Shown here: piece after piece, positions 11,480-22,249 of the stretch
How the letters are laid out: each line of letters starts with the position of its first letter
How positions within the stretch are numbered: position 1 is the first letter of the stretch
Assembly (NCBI GenBank): GCA_011799875.1
Contig: CM022297.1
Location: 517,874,929-517,938,928 of the forward strand
Source: Thinopyrum elongatum
Lineage: Eukaryota > Streptophyta > Magnoliopsida > Poales > Poaceae
DNA: 64,000 bases
Reading direction: 5' to 3'
The notes under the pieces: model-generated
What the model saw: the letters and a program-made list of their open reading frames with translations, nothing else
Databases searched by the model: none
What the model was told of the DNA's origin: nothing
Program-made: the position numbers and the translations under genes

Positions 11480-12079
11480 CGCCACGGTCGCCGTCGTCCG
11501 GCTGGCCCCGAGCCTCGCCGCCCTGTCCACTTGCTCCGCCCGCGTCTGCTACACCGCCTGCAGCGTCTATGGTGGTGGTCATCGTTGCCTTCAACCTCAG
11601 GACCCGACGCCGTTCACCGTCAATTCCAGCGCCGTCGAGCCTCCCCGAGTCCATGTCGCACCTCTGCAGGCTCCCGGTGAGCACTGCTGCGATCCCCTCG
11701 CTTCCCTTGGTCGTCGGCATTGCTCCGGTGACCAAATGTCTAAGATCAAATTTTGTATGCTATTAATCCAAAGAACTAGTGCTTCAAGTGACTTGGAAAA
11801 ATGAATTTTGTATGTTATATTATATGTCTAGTTTATGCGCCGTCGAGCCTCCCCCGAGTACGCGATCATGTTATATTATATGTGTTCCTATTTTTATCTA
11901 TAGAAGTATAGGTAAAGTCCAAGCAAAATGTATTAAACTAGATTTCTGTCATCTTCGTTAGTTTTTTTGAGGGAATAAAATCTTCGTTAGTTAGTTGGGA
12001 GTGGCCAACCATTGGGGGGGGGGGGGGCTGGCCCCCGCTCGTCCCCTTGTCTCCGCCCCTGACCAAATGGTCACGGGCC

Positions 12080-12297
12080 CATGCAATCCGTTCATCTGTC
12101 ACATGCCCCTAGCATGCTGAACAGGGAACCGTCCCCCTCTTTTCATCTGTCCGGAAAATGCCAAACGCCGGGAAAACCCCTCCAGATGTTTTCCCTCTCC
12201 GTTTGCAACGTGTAGTACCATGTTAGAACACCCTAGCGCTGCAAGTTGTCATGTCGTGCATCTGTGTTACATCTTCGTGCTTTATATTTATTGTTTC
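12080..12297 (+). repeat. Direct repeat, copy 2 (partner 11268-11479)
   Basis: Second member of the pair. The divergence between copies (several substitutions and small indels) suggests an old event. Confidence 0.8.
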
Positions 12298-12549
12298 TCC
12301 CCCTCCTCTTCTCTCCGGTAGACTCCGAGACTGATGCTGCCTCTGTGATCGACTACGTCACCGACGACCCTGATGTTAGTTGCATAAGCTCAAACCACAT
12401 CATATCTCCATGTCATGATCATGCATCATATTGTTGCATTGCTGTGTACTGATTGCATCTCCGGTATTGTTCTTCTCGATACTATGATTTAGTTTTTGCT
12501 TATTGGATGCATTCTAATTGTTTTATCTTTCTTCTGGATTAGTTAAGCT

Positions 12550-12748
12550 ATGGACGATAGTGGCAGAGACCATGAAGAGGATATCATCTTCGACATGATA
12601 CGCTCCACCCAAAACCCAGAGAATGAACCAGATGATGGCTCACAATATCTGAACGAGACCGGTGAGGGACTTGAGGAAGAACCAAGAGACGAAGGGCAAA
12701 CAAACAGTGATGTCGAAGAAAATGTTCTCCAATTAACAAAGTCCGGCG

Positions 12749-12793
<45 letters not shown>

Positions 12794-15700
12794 CGGAACT
12801 TTCTTCTTTTAGCCCTCCGGATCGAGCAAATCTTCTACAAGGGTACGAGACCGAGCCAAAAAGTTGGCCGATGACATAAAGTACAACATCGATGAAGTCA
12901 AAGCAGATGGCGAACCGATTGCTCCTGCAGAGAATGCCCGTAAATTTATAAATCAATGCGGAGTTATTGTTAGGGACAACATCCCGATCACCATTCCAGA
13001 ATGGAATAAGCCAAAGGAAGATCGAGGAGTTAGTTATGTCGATGAAAGATCAAAAATTTTGCTTTGGGATACGCTCATGTCACATTTCAACCTACCAGAG
13101 GGTTTCATAGATGGCCAAGGGTTCAAAGTCAAGCAGTTTGCTCTTAAGAAGATGGCCACACAATTCCAGACCTAGAAGAAAAGATTATACAGCGACTACC
13201 TCAAGGAAGAAAAGAAGACTCCTGAATTCACTGGAGCACTAGAGAAGGTAAAAGATCACTAGGAATTATTTGTGAAGTACAAGGAATCAGATGAAGCTAA
13301 GGAACGGTCGAGAAAAAAATAAGATAAATGCTGCCAAAAAAGAGTATCACCATGTTCTGGGGCCACGTGGCTACAAGAGTGACGTGCCTAAGTGGGGAAG
13401 CAGCTAAGGCCAAGATGATTGCTGAAGGGGTCACTCCAAAAACAGTGGGTTGGCCCGAGAGGTCCAGGAAAGTTGGACCCAGCGACAGGGGAGATTATTG
13501 AAAAGGCATCTCTTAAAACAGCCTCAGATGCTTTACTTAAAGCAATACAAGATGCTCAAAAGGGGGTGTTCCAGCCCGAGAGAGAGAACGACTAGCTTAC
13601 ACGCGCCCTCGGGAATCTTGAACACGGAGGACGAACACGAGGCAAAGGCATTGTTCCATGGGTTCAGGTGTTTTCGGAGTGGAACGACACTTATAGAAGC
13701 CGTCAGAGAAAAAAGAAGCAGTATGCAGACCGGCTTCATAAGGTAGAATCAAAGACGTTGGAACGCATGTTTATGCGGCAGCAGGAGCAGATCAAAACAC
13801 TTAGCCAGCAAAGGGCGTCTCCGCGGCAGGAGCAAGCAGATCCAGCATTGGATAGTACCGTCCCATCTAAGCGGAAAAGCAGCATGGGTTCCACGGGGGT
13901 CCCGACCAATGATGCACTGCTGGCTCGCTACCCCGTGGATGATATTAAAGAGACGACAAGTTGTGAGCTGCACATGAAAATGAAGAACATATCCATGAAG
14001 GTGGCGGTCGGCTTTGCTTTACCGAATGCACCTGAAGCAACCATCCATGGCAATTTGATTCTAGCTGGCTATGCTCGTGTCTGGGTGGATGAAGTTCTGT
14101 TGGGATATCACTCACTAGAGCTTGACTTTCCTGGAGGTCAAGGGGAGCAGGCACTGGGAGAAGTCATACGTGGTGTCATTGTATGGAGAAAGGAATGCAT
14201 CGTGTTTCCAAACTCGGTGCCAAGGCCACCGACTCCTCCGAGTAGCAATACACCTCTAAGTCCGCTGCGTCAGCTGACTCCACCCCACCTCGAGATGGAG
14301 CCCAGCACGAGTTCGCCATATCGATCTCTGCCACATCAGCTGACTCCACCCCCTATGTCCCAGCAGCAGGGCTAAAAGCGGAAGACAGCACCAAAGAAGA
14401 AACCCGAGCCTCCTGCCAAAAAGAAGTTAGTTTACGAGATGAATGAGGAGGAAACCAGAGCGGCCGTGGCTTCCAAAGTGAAGGCCCATTTTGCACCAAA
14501 ACCATCCCCGCCGCCAAAGGAGAAAATACCTGAGAAAACCGTACAACACTTTGTGGATCTTCTAGAGCGACCCCCGGCACATGTACAGAATAGGCCATCA
14601 GACTATGAACGCTCTATTAGCAAGTCATATCATGAACAAATGTAGCAGTCGTCGAGAAGTACAAGTAGTAATAAAAGCGGGAAAACAGTTCCCCAACTCG
14701 GAGAACAGGCAATGCAATCGATCCCACCGCTCAAGGTGACTACCGATAAGACGGTAACCGACGCTGCTAGAGAGATGGGTATCACTGTTGAACAACTCCT
14801 AGGCACCGAGGAAGTCCCCATGCGTGATGTAGCATAGACATATGTCACCGGGAACCCTCTGGTCAGACATGAGCAAGTCCCGCATCTACCAGCACAAATG
14901 CGAAGATTGCATGAGTGGTACATGAAAGAAGTAGCGAACGGGCGACAGATGCTCAGCATGAAAGTCAAGGAAGAGCATTACTTCTATGAATTCGAGATAA
15001 TCATTGAGCTTTCAGAAATTTTTCAGTTATACAATCAAGACGCACTCGACAAATCTATCGTCAGTTGCTTTTGTCTGTAAGTGATTTCTTTATGTAATTT
15101 AAGTCTTTAGCTCAGCTCGTTCATTGTCTGTAATTATCCTCACTATATTCTTTTGTACGCTATTATGCAGAATGAAGATTCTCGAATGCCAAAAAGAGGG
15201 AATCTTTGACATTGGGTTCGTTAACCCATATATCATTCATGAACTAATGATAAAAGACTACCCCGATGACACAGATGAGAACTTGCTAAGGTTTTTGAAG
15301 GCATAAAATACCAAAACAGAAATACTATTTTCTTACAACTTCAAGTGAGTGTTACTGTCTTGTACTACAAATTCTATTTTGCTTACTCGATGTTAAGTGT
15401 AGTTCATGAGTTATGCATGCCTGCTTATATAAACGTGTGCGCAGGTTCCACTGGATCCTGCTAAATATTAAAGTTGACGTTGGAATTGTTGAAACCATGG
15501 ACTCACTATGTAGAGACCATCAAGAATACACTAGCTTGATTTTGATGCTCGACAGGTAATTTCAATCAGTATCGCACTATATCGGCCTCAATAATTCCTT
15601 TATTCATTTTCTTTGCCGGGCAGGGTTTGAAAACGGTTCATCAAAGAGGTTGTCGATGAATGGAAACCGAAGCTGTCATGGCGACCGATCAAGGTAATTA

Positions 15701-16080
15701 AGTAGTACTATCTAGGTCCGCGCACCTCTTTAATTCTAGTAGCAATACGATTATCATGCTTGATTATTATCTGATTGAATTCTATTCTCGCAAAGTGCAT
15801 GAGGCAGGAACAAGGGACTAATTTATGTGCATACTACGTTTGTGAGAACACTCGCATGATGACCGAATGGCACAGAAATGTAAGACAAGCTCGGGTACGT
15901 AAACATTATTCATATTTTTTTTATCATGATCTAATATATATACACACAAATAATATATTCATATTGATCTCCTTCTTTAAAGATGCAAGAGATGCAGGAT
16001 AGGCTCCTACCAAAGAACCGCATACGAGCAATTCAATAGGAATTTGCGGGATTTTTGCTTAGGGAGGTCATATCTGAAAG
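12550..16080 (+). pseudogene. C1 second gene: Transposase_24-type region plus Ulp1-type cysteine protease, broken
   Basis: Exon 1 (12550-12750) is acidic (MDDSGRDHEEDIIFDMI). An intron with (TA)n ends at TTTTAG 12812. The next exon carries KFINQCGVIVRDNIPI and EWNKPK, typical of plant En/Spm Transposase_24 (PF03004), then a coiled-coil and basic part (13668-13960), GYARVWVDEV (about 14060) and a proline-rich tail. The C-terminal exons (15171-15344, 15446-15556, about 15626-15692, 15795-15895, 15983-16080) look like a C48/Ulp1 SUMO protease: FHWILLNIKVD (His), VETMDSL (Asp) and RQEQGTNLCAYYVCEN (Gln and Cys). Stops at about 13173, 14373, 14643, 14836 and 15304 and several frameshifts show decay, yet the catalytic residues remain. 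The role of the protease part in the transposon is not known. Confidence 0.75.
12752..12790 (+). repeat. (TA)n microsatellite in an intron
   Basis: About 19 TA units immediately after the splice donor GAG|GTATAT. The intron ends at TTCTTTTAG (12812). Confidence 0.95.
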
Positions 16081-16244
16081 AGGAGAATGCCATTGCATCT
16101 AATGCCTGCATGTAATGATCTGCAAATTGTAGGAGAAATTGTATATACCAAATAGTATATATATATATATATATATAGACACACGTATGGTCGGCGTCAA
16201 TACCTCGTACAACCAGGAAGAGGTCATATATGTGTAAGGCCATT

Positions 16245-16279
16245 CCCAACCGGGACTAAAGGCCGTTTCTCTACTAGTG
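16245..16279 (+). repeat. C1 3' terminal inverted repeat and last subterminal motif
   Basis: AACCGGGACTAAAGG is followed by CCGTTTCTCTACTAGTG. The reverse complement begins CACTAGTAGAGAAACGG, close to the 5' ends of C2 (CACTAGTAGAAAAAGGG) and C3 (CACTAGTAGAAAACAGGG). Confidence 0.85.
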
Positions 16280-16308
16280 AGGCAACACACCAAAGTCAGC
16301 TAGATTTA

Positions 16309-17303
16309 GGGTGTGTTTGGTTGCGGAACGAAGTGGAATGGAATGTCATGGTTCCATTCCACTGGAATGGGTTGGTTCCGTTACTATGTTTGTTTGGAGG
16401 CAATACATGGAATGGAATGATTACATTCCAGTGTTTGGTTGGAGGGATGAAACATAATGGAATTGGTTCATTTTGACAAGGTACATTAACAAAGCATAAT
16501 AAGAATGACATAAAAAATATCCACAACTATTTCCTCTTGCACCAAAGCCACGGTCAAACTCCTCAATGATTAATGATTAAAAGCTGATGAACTCGTTGGC
16601 TGGTTGCCATTAGCGATCTGCCACTGCTCCTCTGCCTCCATTATTAGTCTACTGAAGTAAAGCTTCAGATCGGAGGAAGAACGAGAAGCTGCTCGCCTGC
16701 TAGTCTTGACGAACAATAGCACACCAGGCTCCTCTTCCCAGGTCCATACGTGTCGCTACCAGCAGGCCAGGTTGTTGCCACCAGCAGGGCAGCAGGTCAG
16801 TCACCGCCCCCAATGAATCGGCCGCCCATTCACCGGCAGGTCAGTCCGCCGTCGCCCATGAGCAGATCAAGCCGCCACCGCCCACTAGCAGATCAGGCCG
16901 CCGCCGCTCCCCGAAAGATCTGGTCTTCTCCAGAAATTACAGCCGCCCCCCTACAGGTCAGGCCGCCGCCAGCAACCACCGGCCCCCGTCGGTTGTTGCC
17001 AGGTCCGCTACCCAGATGGGAGCGTTGTGGATGTGAGAGAGCAGAGGGAGGGAAGGGAGAGACGAGGGGGAGGCGGCCCGAGAGAGGAGACGCGGCATGG
17101 TTTCGGCGGAGGGGAGGAAAGAGCGACCGGTTCCGCGTGATTCCTCCGATTTGGAGGTATCGGCGCGTTCCGGATTCGCCCGAATATTCGCTCGGTGGGA
17201 ACGACCTGGTTCCCGTTCCAGCTATGAACCAAACGCAAGAACGAGGCCCAATCACGGGTTCAACCCATGCCATTCCGTTTGGTGATTGAAATCAAACACA
17301 CCC
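16309..17303. mobile_element. PIF/Harbinger-like non-autonomous element
   Basis: The ends are GGGTGTGTTTGGTT (16309) and AATCAAACACACCC (to 17303), a near-perfect terminal inverted repeat. They are flanked by TTA on both sides (16306-16308 and 17304-17306), the usual target duplication of this superfamily. The interior is GC-rich with long low-complexity open frames on both strands (Pro/Arg-rich) and no DDE transposase motif, so I call no gene in it. Confidence 0.8.
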
Positions 17304-20300
17304 TTAGGGTACTACTCAGAAGGTCGGGGTCAATACCTCTCCTCATGCTTTAGGGCAACTCTGTAAACTGGCCTTCTGACACTTTGAGTAATGCATTCAG
17401 GTGGGGGGTGATTGTTCAAAAACTAAAGAAGCTGGAGATAAACTGATCACGTTTGTAATATGCTCAGTGGGCTCATGATAGGAAGTCTACGTGACACTGA
17501 GTAAAGCACACAGTCGACCTCACATGGATCTGTAGCTGCAGGTCGCAATCTATCTCGAGAATGGATGCACAAATGCACATGCTGATTGAGTTGAGAAAGT
17601 AAATGAAAATGCTACCACTCCCGTGGTGGGCGGCTCGACCGATCAGGTAGGAAAATGGTGGAGCATTAAGGTCGTGGCATTGCTGCTCGTACTGTCGGAT
17701 CGGCGCCGAAGGCCATGGACATGGCGTTGTGCGTCCTTGCTTGGGCCAAGGCCAGAGGGCTAGGATCAAGGCTTGCTCAACAACGGCCGTCAACAGTCCT
17801 CGTTTCGTGTCCCCTCTAGTCCACAAGGGCTAGCTGGGGATGCAGGTGTGGGCGTTTCCTAAGGTGGAGGCGCTAACCTAGAATCGAGGGCTGATGCCGG
17901 GGTATGAGTGGATGGAGGCGTCCGCTCTTCCTACCGTGGTGAGTATGTTGTAAAGTGGTCGGATGGTGGTGTTTCGAACTTGGTATGCCGGGACGACGGC
18001 CTCGGATGGTGGGCTGCATGGTTGGCTCTCCGGCAGACACTATGACGGCGGTGGTGGCTGTCCTCTTGGTCGTGTGGACGACGAGGGGGTAGCGTCAGGT
18101 GGCTCGGGCTCGTCCTCTATCACAGGGGCGATGCCTAGATCCACATGTGGGAGTCTGGGATCGTTGTGGTTGTCCCAGTGACCTCGTGTGACATGGTTGA
18201 GCTGCCGAGCGAAAGCTCCGCGCTTAGCGCCGACGGTGGTGACGCTCGCGGGCGCCGCTCTCTTCTTGAAAACGTAGTCGTGGTTCTCTTCTCCGTGCCA
18301 GGGTTTCGAGCAAAAGCTCATGTCCACTTTGGACTCGGCAGCGGCGACGCTTCGCGCCGTCTTCACTCCTGAGAGTGTTGTTGTGGAGTTTAGGTGTGCT
18401 AGGGCGTAGCGTGGCGTTGTACCTAGTCTTCCCTGTGTTCTCCTTAGGTAACGTAGTTGCGTGCGTTCTGTGTTATCCGACTATCTCGGGATCTGCTTTG
18501 TAAGAGGGCTACCTCTCCACCTTGTATCGTTTGGCCATGTACTTTGTTCGGTTGTTGTTTTATATATAAAGCGGCGCGAAAACCTGTTTCGAGAGAGTAT
18601 ATATAAAGCGGCGCGAAAACCTGTTTCGAGAGAGTTTAGCTTGCTAGAGTGAGTGTCCATTCGATTAATTTGTGGAGTGCTTACAAGTTCATATCCATCG
18701 ATCGTGCAATTAGCTGAGCCTGTAGTTGCGCACGTGCAACCATCGGCTTCATCTTACGTTTGCTCATGCAGGTAAAGTGAGAGAGGCTGGGCCTGTCAAA
18801 GTTTTCAGGAAAAGAAGAGCGTTGTGCGCGGAAATCCTTTCGGGGGCATTCTATGCTTTTGGGCCGAAACCAAGGTTCGGCCTATGATCGGTCTGGTCAT
18901 TCTTCTTCGTTCTCATTAATGGCTACACGCTTTCGTCCATACTCTTTTATCCTTGGTCCATTTGCTATTGCAGCCTGTTTGGCAAACTAACGGAAGGGAA
19001 GTTTCAAAAAAAAAAACACTAACGGAAGGGAAATGGGAGTTTAACTCTAATTCTATTTTTCCCATCTCAATTACCAGCCCTCCCAGGTAATAGATACTAG
19101 AAGGAAAGGTGCGCGCTTTGCCGCGCCGTTTTTCTTTCTAATGTTTTTATACTGATCGTTGGCTCAATGATAGGTTCTTTTGGAATTGCGCGCTTTGTTG
19201 TGCCGGTGGTTCCAATGGCATGTTTCGCTAAATGTCTTAATGCCGTGAACAGACATAGCACATTGTGCAAGATGTGTTTAATAGAAGAAACCAACTTGTC
19301 CAAAAAAAATTTAGAAGAAAACAAAGCTTACTTGCTTGAGCACATGACACAAGCTCTCTCAGAGATATCATCAAGAATGCAACACTTTATATTCATTTTA
19401 TAGGAAGAACACTTTACACTAATTTTGTAGAAATAAAATTGTTGTAGTACATAGGCGCTATGTCGATTTGATGATTTTCCACCATTTACAACCACAAGAA
19501 AGAGTGGTACACATGAGCAAACAATAACAAAAGAGCAAAAAAAAAACTAAAATAAGCAACTTCCCCAAGCGAGCTGCAAATTCAAGTAAACTCACATTAA
19601 CCATCGTAGGCAAGCGAGCGATTGCCACATTTGGATTTCCTTCAAACTGTAATAGAAAGCGACATGTCTCACCAGTAGGGGTATGGATTAAAATTGAAGT
19701 CATGCCATGCAAGAATTTGATGACAGACTACTTGAACTCATAGTTTCAAGGACTTCACTTGCGCATCTAATAATGTGTTAATCACCAGGACTTCTTATCC
19801 ATGTACTCCAGGAACTTAACTTGCAAGGCCAATCATTATCTACTCTAGTGTGAAAACTAAAACCGAAATCCACTTCTTAGTATACTTGAAAAAAAAAACA
19901 CAAATGACATCGCCATCAATGGATCCTCCACAATACATGATGCTTTCAACATGTAGCTCAGAAAAGTCTTGTATGAAAACATCGTTTTTAAGGGATTGTC
20001 CCTTTGGTAGCTTTGATAATTTCCTTAGAATCAATCAATTAATCAACCGATGAAACTGTACAAAAACCCTAAGCAAAAAATTGACAAATCTGGAACCAAT
20101 GAATTCAGAACCTAAAGAGATTAATAGTATTTTGATTTCAGAACTTACAGAGATTAATGGATGCCCTAAAAAGAGAAGATAAGAGGGATGAGGCAAAAGG
20201 AGGGACACCATGACCAAAGCTAATCAGAAGTCTTAGGTTGCATGATAATGCAATAAATGGAGAGTCCAAATTGTTGTTGCGATTGTAGTTGGTAAATCTC

Positions 20301-21002
20301 GACAAATTGATACCACCAATTATAAAGAAGTAGGCCTGTGTTCTATTCTGAATAGTTACATTTTTCGAATAAATATATATTTTGATTGTTCTCATCAAAA
20401 GATACCATATACTTGTCCATCCGTGAATGTATAACCTACGCTTCAGTCACGATTCCTTTAACTGGAACCTACATTACAATTAAGTTGCTGAAGCTATTTC
20501 AAAATCTGCTTCCCAGACAACTGAAAGAGTTTGACATATAGGCTTTAGCCCTTGTAATGCACACAAATAAATGGTAAAAATTAAGATTAGTGTAACACAT
20601 CTCTAGAAGACTTAGACAGAAAGATTCTTCAAACATAGGTCAGTACTCTACTTACAAAACAAGCAAATATTAATATATAGTTTTAGCTTCACTGTGCTTC
20701 AAGTGGTAACTCTCATCCGAGTGTAGAAACCTTATTAGCTTAAAAAATATCTTCCTCAGAGAGTGTTCACCAGCCGAAGTCCATACATAATTAACTAAGT
20801 GATCTCAAGCTCAAACCATTTAAGATCTTACAGATCTATATTGCAACCAATCATCTACAACAATTATTTAGCAATTCTTTTCCTATCTTAACCTACCAAA
20901 CATTTTCAAGGGGATCTATGTGTATAGTTTAAAAGAAATAAATATGACCGCCTTATGAAGAAAGATATGTAGAACAACCAGAGACCCACAGTCATATATT
21001 TC
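17304..21002. other. No recognisable gene; old repeat remnants
   Basis: I see no conserved protein. A 37-bp tandem duplication lies at 18561-18634 in a stretch that resembles the 3' end of a non-LTR element (18420-18640). 'gcgcgctttgccgcgcc' (19108) is a possible short-element end. 19440-21000 is AT-rich without clear structure. Confidence 0.5.
18561..18634 (+). repeat. 37-bp tandem duplication
   Basis: Two adjacent copies of a unit that begins TATATATAAAGCGGCGCG and ends TTTCGAGAGAG, seemingly identical. Confidence 0.9.
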
Positions 21003-22249
21003 GAGTCTGTTTGGTTTATGCCCCCAACTCACCCTGCCAAAATATTGGTAATGCCAAATCCCTTGTATGTTGTTTGCTTTGTTAGGCATGCGGCGAGGCC
21101 GGTCTTCGTTCCTATCCCCTGCAACAGGAGACAGGAGGCGAGCTTGTAGGCGACCACTGCGCCCAGCTTTCCTCTGGCCGAATCTTCATCTCCTTCCTCT
21201 CCGGACGGCCTCGCCGTCGCCGGGTGAGGAGGGGACGTTTATCTGGCCGGGAGGAGTAGTGTACAGTAGGCTAGTAGCTTAGCTGTTTAGTGTTTCCGGG
21301 ACTGCCGTTTCTTCGTCAGAGGCGATGGCGGCGCCAGCGAATAATGGTTCTCCGGCTTTCTGCTCGATGCGGTGGTCCTCTCCGGTGTTGGCAGCAGAGC
21401 CGGGAGATAGAGTTTGCACCATCTGGTTTCTTCTGGATATGGATGGGTGCGTTGTCTTTCCGGCTTGTGGCGTCGAGGGAGCGGCGGCGACGCAGGTATG
21501 GAATTTTGTTCTCCCCTCTCCGCTCCTTCCCGGGCGGTGCTCGCTCCGGCGCGGTCAGGGTGTGGGGGGAGATTTGTACAGGATGTGGCTGGTCGGCGGG
21601 TGCTGCTTCGGGCGGTGGCGACGACCTTTCCAGAAGAACAGTTGGCGCGGTGCAAGTTGGATGGTTAGCGGCAGGCGGGCTCGCTTTTCTTCTTCGACGG
21701 TGTCAGGTGAAGAAGGCGGTCCTGCGGTCCGGCGGACACGGGGAAGATCCCCGGCCGACGAGCCACATCGCCTTGGTTCTGCTGCTTGCGGTGGACCATT
21801 TATTCGGCTCAGAAAGCAGCTTGGCCTGCGATGGTGTTCCTCCGAACCTGGGTGCGGCGGCTTCCCGTCTCTCTGTTCTCCGGCGGCGCTCCGGCGGCAA
21901 TGGGGATCATGGACGGGCGATGGTTCTCTTTGCGTGAGGTCCTCTTTGGGCATGTTTGTAATTTTTCTTCTGTTGAGGTCCTTTCTGCAAGTTGTGCTGT
22001 GGCACCTATCTTTCTGGTTTCTTCGGCGGAGTGTGTACGTGTACGGGTCCTGTAACTTTGACTTTGAATGAAACACGTGCCATACTCTCTCAAAAAAAAA
22101 AAAATTATTTGGCTGCCAACGAGTCCTTTGTTCCTTCCTTCACAGACTCTTGCCAAATCTTTGGCCAACCCTGGGCGAAGGAATCCCACGCCAAATAATT
22201 GGCAATCCAATATTGGCATGGCAGCTACAAGCAAGAACCAAACACACCC
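21003..22249. mobile_element. PIF/Harbinger-like element with a nested poly(A)-tailed insert
   Basis: The left end GAGTCTGTTTGGTT (21003) and right end AACCAAACACACCC (to 22249) form imperfect inverted repeats flanked by TTC on both sides. Both arms carry 'ttggcaat/attgccaa'-type inner repeats. Between about 21067 and 22102 is GC-rich sequence ending in about 13 A after 'tgaatgaaac...ctctc', the look of a retroposed 3' end. The long GC-driven frames in it (for example 21325-22071) resemble no family I recognise. Confidence 0.6.

Larger units (their letters stand above)
10487..12549 (+). other. C1 leader/intron region of the second gene
   Basis: The region holds a GC-rich leader (10500-10930), AT-rich sequence (10980-11270), a 205-bp direct repeat pair, and a run of about 13 G at 12016-12028. 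The open frames here are short, GC-driven and not conserved, so I call no protein. Part of it may be a separate insertion. Confidence 0.5.
6920..16279 (+). mobile_element. C1: CACTA (En/Spm) transposon, 5' part missing from window
   Basis: The layout is TNP2 transposase remnant (6920-9489), AT-rich spacer, internal array of CCCGGTT/AACCGGG palindromes with a TATA box (10270-10490), leader with a direct repeat, second gene (12550-16080), and a 3' end at 16279. The end reads TCTCTACTAGTG, the complement of CACTAGTAGAGA, a CACTA-type terminus preceded by one subterminal AACCGGGACTAAAGG motif. AGG (16280-16282) would be the right 3-bp target duplication. The left part is beyond R3 and the window edge. 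Confidence 0.85.

Noticed and set aside
16750..17289. 179-codon frame in the Harbinger-like element as a transposase or accessory gene
   Set aside because: Low-complexity Pro/Arg/Ser composition, no DDE or Myb-like motif, and opposite frames are equally open.
21290..22071. Long overlapping open frames (up to 248 codons) as a host gene
   Set aside because: All frames on both strands are open because the stretch is GC-rich; there is no recognisable domain and the region ends in a poly(A) tract typical of a retroposed piece.
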